DNA from: Terriglobia bacterium
GTDB lineage: Bacteria; Acidobacteriota; Terriglobia; Terriglobales; Acidobacteriaceae
Length of the DNA stretch: 64,000 bases
Assembly (NCBI GenBank): GCA_020072645.1
Contig: JAIQGK010000017.1
Span: 124,001-188,000, forward strand
Direction of reading: 5' to 3'
Shown: positions 32,762-41,300 of the stretch, piece after piece
Numbering within the stretch: the stretch's first letter is position 1
How the letters are laid out: each line of letters begins with the position of its first letter
Made by a program: the position numbers and the translations under genes
Notes under the pieces: model-generated
Seen by the model: only the letters and a program-made list of their open reading frames with translations
Database searches by the model: none
What the model was told of the DNA's origin: nothing

Positions 32762-33229
32762 ATGGAGTTCAACAGAGGCGATTCGGGATCGAGTCTGCAG
32801 TCCGAAATTAACATTACGCCGCTGGTCGACGTAGTGCTGGTGCTGCTGATCATCTTCATGGTCGTGGTTCCGCTACTGATGCAGGGCTATGACGTGAACA
32901 TTCCCAAGACTTCGAACAACGCCGCGCCCGCGCAGTCGCAGGAATCGCGACTGATCCTGGTTATCCCTGCTTCGACCTGCGGCATCCTCAAGCCTTCGGC
33001 AACAGAGGGGGTTCCGGCGGATTGTCGCGTGATGCTGGGCGATCAAAAGATTGCTGCAACCGAGTTGCCCGCGCGCGTGGGAGACATCCTGGGCAGTCGT
33101 CCCCCGGATAAGCGCGTGCTGTTTCTGGCTGCCGACGACCGCTTGAACTACGAGGGAGTTCTGCGCATCCTCGATCTCGCGAAGTCGGGCGTGGACGATT
33201 TGAAGGTCGAATTTATTACGGCCAATTGA
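32762..33229 (+). CDS. ExbD/TolR-family protein, second copy
   Basis: 155 residues, 4 bp after the first copy. It has the same motif INITPLVDVVLVLLIIFMV with its membrane Asp, and a periplasmic domain with a two-cysteine insert (STCGILKPSATEGVPADC) not in the first copy. ADDRLNYEGVLRILDLAKSG corresponds to the ExbD C-terminal helix. Two different ExbD-type subunits with one ExbB-type subunit match the AglR-AglQ-AglS motor layout of Myxococcus, an inference from gene order. Confidence 0.92.
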   Translation: MEFNRGDSGSSLQSEINITPLVDVVLVLLIIFMVVVPLLMQGYDVNIPKTSNNAAPAQSQESRLILVIPASTCGILKPSATEGVPADCRVMLGDQKIAATELPARVGDILGSRPPDKRVLFLAADDRLNYEGVLRILDLAKSGVDDLKVEFITAN

Positions 33230-33230
33230 G

Positions 33231-34214
33231 GTGGCTGCTTTGGACACAACCATGGAAATCGGCAGGTTCAGAGAATCCGGGGCTCCATCCGCCCGCAGCA
33301 TGGTGGAGAGCATTGTTGTCCATGTTATTTTGCTGGCCTTGCTGATGCTCATAGGGGCATCATTCCTGGCTCGCAGCGGCGCGCCCCGTACGAAAAAAGA
33401 GCTCGACATCGTCTTCTATCATCCAGCGGCGGTCCCAGCCACGCCGACTGCGGTCCCGCCTCCGCCAAAAGCGACAGGGGCAGCGAACGCTAAGGCCTCT
33501 GAGGCTCCAAAAGGGCCTGGCAAACCTGAACTCCCGGCAGGTCCGGCAAAAGGATTTTCCGCAGAGGCGACGCCGCCTGAGCCAAACATTGGCAGGGCTG
33601 GAATTCTGGCATTCAAAGAGCAGTTCGCGAGCCTGGCGCAGGACCAGAACGCGCCGCGTCTAGGAAACGATGCGCGTTACGCTGCCGCCGACGAAACGGG
33701 CCAGGCATCATCTCACTCTTTGTTGACGACCAATACGCCGGGATCAAGTGGCGGCATTGATGCTGGATCGCTGAGCCGCAATGTAGGTGGTGGTGGCGGC
33801 AGAGGCGGTGGCGGTGGCGGCATGGGCGGACCTGGTCTGCAGGTGGCCCGCGCGAAAAGTTCGATCGCCGGGATTGGCGGCGGCGACGGCCGACCCAAGG
33901 CCCACAGCGGCCCGGGTGCTTCCCGCACCGACGAAGAAATACAAATCGTGTTCGATCGTTACAAGTCTGCTTTCTACCGGGATTACAACCGGACGCTGCG
34001 CATCAATCCTACATTGCAAGGCAAGATGGTACTGCGCCTGACGATTGAGCCGGACGGTTCCGTGTCAATGTGCCAGCTGCAATCGACTGACATGGATGCG
34101 CCGGATCTCGTTACTCAGGTAGTGAACCGCGTCAAGACAATCAATTTCGGCGCGAAGGATGGCGTACAGGCCGTGACAATCTCGTACCCGATAGATTTCC
34201 TGCCGGCGACGTGA
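33231..34214 (+). CDS. AgmX/PglI- or TonB-like energy-transducing protein
   Basis: 327 residues from GTG 33231 (TTG 33240 or ATG 33252 possible). A membrane anchor at about 27-48 (VVHVILLALLMLIGASFLAR) precedes a long Pro/Ala/Gly linker with a glycine-rich block (GGGGGRGGGGGGMGG at about 187). The C-terminal 95 residues, IQIVFDRYKSAFYRDYNRTL...GKMVLRLTIEPDGSV...FGAKDGVQAVTISYPIDF, fit the AgmX/PglI C-terminal domain, a TonB-like fold. It would pass motor energy across the periplasm to outer-membrane partners such as the two giant proteins downstream. Confidence 0.82.
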   Translation: MAALDTTMEIGRFRESGAPSARSMVESIVVHVILLALLMLIGASFLARSGAPRTKKELDIVFYHPAAVPATPTAVPPPPKATGAANAKASEAPKGPGKPELPAGPAKGFSAEATPPEPNIGRAGILAFKEQFASLAQDQNAPRLGNDARYAAADETGQASSHSLLTTNTPGSSGGIDAGSLSRNVGGGGGRGGGGGGMGGPGLQVARAKSSIAGIGGGDGRPKAHSGPGASRTDEEIQIVFDRYKSAFYRDYNRTLRINPTLQGKMVLRLTIEPDGSVSMCQLQSTDMDAPDLVTQVVNRVKTINFGAKDGVQAVTISYPIDFLPAT

Positions 34215-34303
34215 GCCGGCGACCGTGGCCCGAAGGGCACGGATGGCCAGGAGGTTTTAGAGAAAGCTGCAAGTTTGATCAGTTGACCCTCGCGACACAA
34301 TTT

Positions 34304-34387
34304 TGACAAAGGCAAAACCATCGAAAGATGGCGACGCAAAGTCACCGGTCTAACGGGCGCAAGCCCCAGGACGGCGGGACCGCCGAA
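34304..34387 (+). ncRNA. Class I cyclic-di-GMP riboswitch (GEMM-I)
   Basis: The aptamer signature is clear: GGCAAAACC, then a GAAA-tetraloop hairpin (CCATCGAAAGATGG), GACGCAAAGTCACCGGTCTAA, a second hairpin (GGGCGCAAGCCC), then AGGACGGCGGGACCGCCGA. These match the GEMM-I consensus (GCAAACC, GACGCAAAGCC..CGGCCUAA, AGG..GCCGGG..CCGA) in order and spacing. It ends 67 nt before the ATG of the DUF11 protein, on the same strand, so c-di-GMP should control expression of the two giant surface proteins. Whether it turns them on or off is not evident. Confidence 0.93.
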
Positions 34388-34454
34388 ATTCAGTCCACAG
34401 CGTGACTGCCTCGGTCCCGAAAAACACTTTAGTGAGAGTGGAACGAGGGCATAG

Positions 34455-37400
34455 ATGACTTCCCCGAACACGAGCAACGCGAGGCGGCACGGCAACTGGA
34501 TCACAATCCTGCCCGACAAGCTGCGCCTCAGGCTCCACTTCTACTTACTTGTTTTCGGCATCATCATTCTGCTGATGGGATCGAACTCTGCGTTTGCCCA
34601 GACGCAGACGTGCGCCATTATCAACGGCGGCGATGCCGGTGGTGGACTGGGTGTCAGTCCCACCTATCTCGCGAATCAAGACGGACGCGCCAATGAGGGC
34701 TGCACCATCTTGATCACGCTCAACGCTGACGGATCTATCACAACAACTTTCCCCAATCCTTCCCCGTCTTACGATCAAGGCCTTGACGACAACCTGATTG
34801 GTGTCGTGAATAACACCAGTAAAGTCATCACCGCCTTGGAGCTCACCAGCGCAACAGTCCCTATTTTTGGTCTCGAGGACGATGGAGTTTGTGGCCTTCC
34901 GGGATGGACTTTCAGCGCTCTTGGGCCGAACCCCAATTGCGCAATCGCAACGGACCCGCACCTTTATGGTCCCGCGGGAATTAACTACACAATATTCAAC
35001 GCGAACAGTGGGATCGTCAATTTCGGCAACGGTGGCATTGCACCAAACAGTAACGCGTTTTTCAGCCTTGAGGGAGGGCAGCTTACTAAGATCGTCGCAG
35101 TAGTTATCCCAGGGCTGGAAATTACCAAGCAAGTCAGCGTGGTGGGTGGCGGCCCTGCGCTGCCGGGCGGGCAGCTTGACTATCTGGTGCACGTGACCAA
35201 CCCCACGAACAATCCCCCGAACTTCCAGGCCTCCACGGTCGTAATCACCGACGATATCAGCAGCGCGGGTGCAGGTAATCTCACGTTCGTTAATCCACCA
35301 GCGCCAACCATGAACGGCTCCGCGGCCGGTGTGACGGTCGTGGGCTCGCTGCTGACCGCGAACTACTCTGCTGTGAACGGGCCGTTGCAGCCCGGACAAT
35401 CGATCGACATACGCTTCCGGGTGCAGATTGCTGCGGGAATTCCCGCCGGCACGATCCTCACGAACACTGCGCTCGTAACCTGGAACACCCCTACAGAGAC
35501 GTCGAGCGCGAGCGTCTCGATTGCTATTGGAGAACCCTCCACGCCTACCCTTGTAGTGACAAAAACGGGACCGGCGGCGATGAGCATCGCGCAGTTAGGG
35601 CAGTTTGGTCTTGACATCCAGAATACCGGCGTGAGCGACGCCTGGAACGCCACAATCCTTGATCGGCTCCCCAAAAGCAGCCCCACCGGTGGCATGTGTT
35701 CCTCAACACCACAGATACTTAGCGCGCAGGTTTTCCAGGCGAACGGGATCACGCCGGTTCCGGGCAAGGGGCCTCTGGTTCCGGGCACTGACTTTTCGAT
35801 CAACTTTATCGGCGCGCCCACCTGCGAACTCACGCTAACCATGCTCACGTCGGCCGCCACGATCGGCCAGAATCAGCGTTTGATCATCAATTACCAGACC
35901 CGGCTCGACGCGAACAGTCAAATTGGCGCTACACTCACCAACGTTGCTGGGGCCATCCAGTGGTTCGACGCCGACCCCGGCATCCCCACCCGCCAAAGCT
36001 TCACGCGCACACTCACCGATGGCACGCCAGGCGTCCTCGATTTCCAGGATGCGCACACCGTCACGGTAGTGGCCGCAGCGCTGGCAATTACCAAACAAGT
36101 CAACGTGGTAGGCGGCGGCGCTGCGCAGCCCGGCGGACAACTTGACTACCTGGTACACGTGACGAATGCCTCGACGAACCCGGCCACCCCGGTCGTAATC
36201 AGCGACGATATCAGCAGCGCGGGTGCAGGTCGCCTCACTTTCGTGAACCCAGCAGCAACGATGAACGGCTCTACGGCGGGTGTCAGCATTGTGGGCTCGG
36301 TGTTAACCGCGAACTACTCTACTGTGAACGGGCCGTTGCAGCCCGGACAATCCATCGACGTGCGCTTCCGGGTGCAGATTGCTGCGGGAATTCCCGCCGG
36401 CACGACGCTGACGAACACCGCGGTCGTAACGTGGAACACCCCTCCACAGACGGCGAGCGCCAGCGTCTCGGTCGCTATCGGAGGAGTTCCCGGTGTCGGT
36501 ACTTTGAACGGCACAGCTTGGCTTGACGCCAACTTCAACAAGCTAGCCGAGGTGGACGAGCCGCGTCTGCAGGGCTGGACGGTCGCGCTGTTTCGTAATG
36601 GAGTCCAGGTGCAGTCCGTTCTCACGGACGTCAACGGCAATTATCGCTTTGGCGGCGTGCCGCCGACCGACGGCACTCCAGACCATTACGAGGTGCGGTT
36701 CACCTCGCCCGGCGCGGGCCCGAACACCGCCAAGCTCGGCAAAGCCGACTCAGTTTTTACCAACAGTCTGCAGCGGATCACCGATATCCTCGTGCCCGCC
36801 GGCAGCAACCTCCTGAATCTGAATCTGCCAATCGGGCCGAATGGTGTGGTCTACAACTCGTTGACGCGCACTCCGCTTGCGGGTGTGACAGTAAACATGC
36901 TGAGGGCGGGCTCGCCATTGCCAACAACTTGTTTCGATGACCCGGCGCAACAGGGCCAGATCACGCAAGCCAGCGGCTATTACCGTTTCGACCTCAACTT
37001 CACGGCCCCGGCCTGCTCCAGCGGTGGCAGCTACCTCATCAAGGTGAGCGCACCAGCGGCGAACTTCGTGGCCGGTGAGTCGCAGACCATCCCCGCGACT
37101 TCCGGCGCAGCGACCGCTGCGTTCTCTGTACCGGGCTGTCCGGGTAGTGTGCAGGATGCGCTTGCTGCCGTTCCGTTCTGCGAAGCACAGCAGTCGGAGT
37201 TCGCGCCGCCATCATCCGTGCCCCCGCGCAGCGCAGGGACTGCGTACTACCTGAATCTCACTCTGGATAACACGGCTGTGCCCGGCTCGAACGAGATCTA
37301 CAACAATCATATTCCGGTCGACCCGCAGCTCGCGGGAGCATTCTCGATCACGAAGACGACGCCGTTGCTCAACGTTACACGCGGGCAGCTGGTCCCGTAC

Positions 37401-38351
37401 ACCATCACGGTCGGCAATCTGCTAGGCGCGTCCTTGCAAGGTGTGCAGATTGTGGATCGCTATCCAGCGGGCTTCCGCTACGTCCCAGGCTCTGCGCGCT
37501 TGGATGGTGTGCCAACAGAGCCCACGGTGGCCGCCGGCCAGCTCGTATGGAATGGCGTCAACTTCGGCAGCTCCGATCATCGCACGATCATGCTGTTGCT
37601 CGCAGTCGGCGCAGGTGTTGGCGAAGGCGAGTTCGTCAACCGCGCGCAGGTCATGCAAGGCACCACGGGCCAGCCGCTGTCCGGTGAGGCGACGGCAACG
37701 GTTCGCGTCGTCCCCGATCAGACGTTCGACTGCACTGACGTTTTTGGCAAGGTCTTCGATGACGTGAATCGAAACGGCTTCCAAGACCCCGGCGAGAGAG
37801 GCCTGCCGGGAGTACGGGTGGTGACGGCACAAGGTTTGGCAGCGACCACGGATCAGTACGGGCGATTCCACATCACTTGCGCAATCGTGCCGAACGAGAT
37901 CCACGGCAGCAATTTCGTGCTGAAGCTCGACGACAGAACCTTGCCCAGCGGCTTCCGGATGTCCACTGACCTGATGCAGATCAAGCACGCCACGGCCGGC
38001 AAGGCCCTGAAATTTGATTTCGGCGCATCCATCTATCGCGTTGTGGCTATCGATCTATCGGATGCGGCCTTCGAGCCGGGTTCTACGGAAATCCGCACCC
38101 AGTGGAAGCCGCGCGTTGACGTGCTTCTCGCCGAATTGCGCAAAGCGCGGTCGGTGCTGCGCCTGTCCTATGTCGCGGATACAGAGGATGCGGGACTCGT
38201 CGAACGGCGCATGCAAGCGTTGAAGCGGCAGTTGACCGAAGCGTGGGATGGGGAGAAAGACCGCTATGTGCTGACCATTGAGCCTGAAGTCTTCTGGCGG
38301 CGCGGCGCCCCGCCCAAACGCTCCGATTTGCGTGTGCCGGGGAGTAGGTGA
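34455..38351 (+). CDS. Giant DUF11/SdrD-like surface protein with OmpA-like C-terminus
   Basis: 1298 residues with a long signal peptide (FYLLVFGIIILLMGSNSAFA). In order: an N-terminal beta region with cysteines (about 45-215); a DUF11 repeat (about 222-355); a middle beta domain; a second, nearly identical DUF11 repeat (about 545-675); SdrD B-like segments (GTAWLDANFNKLAEVDEPRL, and about 795 onward); a third DUF11-like unit (about 970-1090); another SdrD-like unit with GKVFDDVNRNGFQDPGERGL; and a last domain (FEPGSTEIRTQWKPRVDVLL...LSYVADTEDAG) like OmpA-type periplasmic modules. It is preceded by the c-di-GMP riboswitch and probably forms an outer-surface adhesin or scaffold. Confidence 0.82.
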   Translation: MTSPNTSNARRHGNWITILPDKLRLRLHFYLLVFGIIILLMGSNSAFAQTQTCAIINGGDAGGGLGVSPTYLANQDGRANEGCTILITLNADGSITTTFPNPSPSYDQGLDDNLIGVVNNTSKVITALELTSATVPIFGLEDDGVCGLPGWTFSALGPNPNCAIATDPHLYGPAGINYTIFNANSGIVNFGNGGIAPNSNAFFSLEGGQLTKIVAVVIPGLEITKQVSVVGGGPALPGGQLDYLVHVTNPTNNPPNFQASTVVITDDISSAGAGNLTFVNPPAPTMNGSAAGVTVVGSLLTANYSAVNGPLQPGQSIDIRFRVQIAAGIPAGTILTNTALVTWNTPTETSSASVSIAIGEPSTPTLVVTKTGPAAMSIAQLGQFGLDIQNTGVSDAWNATILDRLPKSSPTGGMCSSTPQILSAQVFQANGITPVPGKGPLVPGTDFSINFIGAPTCELTLTMLTSAATIGQNQRLIINYQTRLDANSQIGATLTNVAGAIQWFDADPGIPTRQSFTRTLTDGTPGVLDFQDAHTVTVVAAALAITKQVNVVGGGAAQPGGQLDYLVHVTNASTNPATPVVISDDISSAGAGRLTFVNPAATMNGSTAGVSIVGSVLTANYSTVNGPLQPGQSIDVRFRVQIAAGIPAGTTLTNTAVVTWNTPPQTASASVSVAIGGVPGVGTLNGTAWLDANFNKLAEVDEPRLQGWTVALFRNGVQVQSVLTDVNGNYRFGGVPPTDGTPDHYEVRFTSPGAGPNTAKLGKADSVFTNSLQRITDILVPAGSNLLNLNLPIGPNGVVYNSLTRTPLAGVTVNMLRAGSPLPTTCFDDPAQQGQITQASGYYRFDLNFTAPACSSGGSYLIKVSAPAANFVAGESQTIPATSGAATAAFSVPGCPGSVQDALAAVPFCEAQQSEFAPPSSVPPRSAGTAYYLNLTLDNTAVPGSNEIYNNHIPVDPQLAGAFSITKTTPLLNVTRGQLVPYTITVGNLLGASLQGVQIVDRYPAGFRYVPGSARLDGVPTEPTVAAGQLVWNGVNFGSSDHRTIMLLLAVGAGVGEGEFVNRAQVMQGTTGQPLSGEATATVRVVPDQTFDCTDVFGKVFDDVNRNGFQDPGERGLPGVRVVTAQGLAATTDQYGRFHITCAIVPNEIHGSNFVLKLDDRTLPSGFRMSTDLMQIKHATAGKALKFDFGASIYRVVAIDLSDAAFEPGSTEIRTQWKPRVDVLLAELRKARSVLRLSYVADTEDAGLVERRMQALKRQLTEAWDGEKDRYVLTIEPEVFWRRGAPPKRSDLRVPGSR
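35115..35527 (+). repeat. Internal repeat, DUF11 copy 1
   Basis: Encodes ITKQVSVVGGGPALPGG...; very similar in DNA to 36081-36480, including long identical runs such as the stretch encoding NGPLQPGQSID. A within-gene duplication. Confidence 0.85.
36081..36480 (+). repeat. Internal repeat, DUF11 copy 2
   Basis: Encodes ITKQVNVVGGGAAQPGG...; second copy of the unit at 35115-35527, about 12 bp shorter. High DNA identity suggests recent duplication or gene conversion. Confidence 0.85.
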
Positions 38352-38356
38352 ACGGT

Positions 38357-41300
38357 ATGAACATACAACGCCATCTACTGCTGATTGTCGGATTCTTAAT
38401 CGCGGCGGCCCCTGTGGGCATCGGCCAGGTCAATACGGCCAAGCCGGGCCAGCCCGTGGAACGGCAGCTCTCCAGCGACCAGACATTTAAGGAATGGGCG
38501 CATGACTCGAATCAGGCCGACAACATTAAGCGCATCAAGGTCTGCCGCGTGGAAGACGTCTGCAAGATGCGGTTCAAGGAAGGCCAGACGCCGCGGATGC
38601 GCGTGAAGAACCTCGTCGTGCCACTTCGCTATGAGGGCGAGAACGTTTCCATTTCCGACGCTTTTACCAAACAAGTCCAGCAGGCGCTTAACAACTTGCA
38701 TGACAAGCAGGGCGTGACGATCCGGTTCATCGGTTACACAGACGACGCGCCGCTGACCGGCCGAGATGAGAGCGTTTATGGGAACCAATTGTCATTGTCA
38801 AAGGCAAGGGCGCAACGGGCCGCCTTGGCAATGCAAAAAATCCTGGGATTGCCTGCTTCGGCCATCGAAAGCGACGGCCGCGGAGCCACCCACCCGCTTG
38901 CTTCCAACGCAACCGTGCAGGGACGGACAATGAATCGTCGCATCGAAGTGGAATTCTGGTACGACGATCCTCTTCAGGAATTACCAGATGGGCCGCAGCT
39001 GTGCCCGGACGATACCGAGGAAACCGTAACCAGAGTTTACGATCCCGCCTGGGGCAGCATTCCGGATATCAAACTCGAAAACGGTCAGTTGGTCATTCCG
39101 CCAGACTACGCGGCGAATTTGCATCGCGCACTTGCAGACATCGCGGACCGCACCAATGCCCGGCTGCGCTTTATTGGTTACACCAAGAACGAGGTACTCG
39201 ACCGCCGCACCGCGTCCGTATATGACGACGACATCGGCCTTTCCGCGGCGCGAGCCCGCCACGCCATGGACACGCTCATGAAAGATCCGCAATTGGCAGG
39301 CGCCAAGTCCGAACATGAGGGGCGCGGCTACGTCCAGTCCGATGACGTCGTGAACCTCGGATTCATTCAAGGCGAAGAGTCGTTCGTACGGGTGCAGGCC
39401 GTGTACGACGAGAAATTACCTTCAGACAATTACGAGGGCGTGGACATCACCCGCCAAACCAAAGAGCTTAGCCCGAAGAGCCCGTATGAGCTGAACGTGA
39501 TGCACATTACGGTCGACGGCAAGCCGATCGATGATCTGGACCGCAGCTCTTCTGACGTCCAGCGCTGCACTGACGTTGCGCTCGACAACGCCAATATCCA
39601 ATTTCACATGGACAATCTCCGGTCGCAGCGGCGGCTCGGCGTAGCGGCGGATCCAGTTTCCGTGGTCGTAAAGGAACCACTTAGCGAGCTTGATTCACCG
39701 GTCGTGCATTTCCGGATGTACAGCAACTATGCGGCCTTCCTTAAGCGCGCTGAAATCCGAATATTCGAGCAGCAGTCATTGCAAGCCGAGCCGCTCGCAA
39801 TCATCCCGGTCGATGACGCGGGTCTTGCGGAATGGCATCCGGTGGAGGCCCTTCTCAAGGGCCCGGCACGCCAACTCAAGTACCTGCTTCGCGCATATGA
39901 CGCGAAGGGCAATTTCGATGAAACCGATTCACGGCCGCTTTGGCTGTACCACGAGTCATCGGCTCAAAAATTCGCGATGTCCGACAAGCCGTCAACACAA
40001 GCGCTGTTGGCCGCCTACGGCGAGAACGATCTGGCACGCCAGCAGATTCCGCTCGGCAGCGGCACGGTGAAGGTGCAGGGCAGCGGCATACCGGCGGGCC
40101 ACAAGGTTTGGGTAGCCGGCCGCGAGGTTCCGGTTGACCCGAAGGGCAACTTCATTGCGGAAGAAGTTCTTCCCAACGGCACACAAACTGTCCAAGTCGA
40201 GGTCCTTGACGACGCAGGCAACGGCTCGGTATATCTCCGCGATCTGGAGTTCAAGCAAAGAGACATGTTCTTCGTCGGTATTGCCGATATGACGATATCG
40301 AAGAACAGTGTTTCGGCGGCGGAAAAACTACAGCAGGGTGATAATCCTGCTCAGCCCGTCGATTCGTCGCTGGATGGCCGGCTGGCGTTTTACTTGAACG
40401 GCAAGGTTTCTCAGGGCTGGCATTTGACGGCCAGCGCGGATACGCGTGAAGGCCCGGTGAAAGACCTCTTCAGCAACTTCCTGGACAAGCAACCCGATTC
40501 GTTATTCCGACGCATCGATCCCAACTATTACTACCCATCGTTCGGCGACGACAGCACGGTGGAAGAAACTGCGCCGACTCTGGGCAAGTTCTTCGTCAAA
40601 GCGAGCCACGGCCTGGATTATGGGATGTGGGGCAATTTCAAAGTTGCTTATGTGAACAACGACCTAGCTCACGTGGATCGCGGCCTGTACGGAGCCGACG
40701 CGCACTTCGGATCCGGAGTAACCAGCTTCGGCGAGCGACGGATTATGGCTGACGGTTTCGCCGCCCAGCCGGGAACGTTGGCGAGCTATGAGCAATTCCT
40801 GGGAACAGGTGGATCGCTCTACTTCCTGCACCACCAGGATATCTTGACGGGTTCCGAGAGCGTGCGTATTGAAGTACGCGACAAGGCATCGAACATCGTC
40901 ACAGGGGTAGTGAACCTGCGGCCCAACGTGGACTATGACATTGATTACATCCAAGGCCGGCTGCTGCTTTCTGAGCCGCTCGCGGCGACCGCTAACGACA
41001 ACCTGCTGGTGCGCACCAGCGGCTTGAGCGGAGACCAGTCTTTTCTCGTGGTGCGCTATGAGTACACGCCCGGTCTGGACAAGCTGGACCAGGTCGCAGT
41101 CGGCGGTCAGGGCAGCTACTGGTTAAACAATTATATGAAGCTCGGTTTCACGGCCGACTCCAACGAGGGAGACGGCGCCAGCAATCTTGGCGCGGCAGAC
41201 CTGACTTTGCGGAAAAGCGCCAACTCCTGGCTCAAGCTGCAGGGTGGCCGCACCACGGGACTTCTCTCCCCATCGCTCGTATCCAATGATGGCGGATTCG

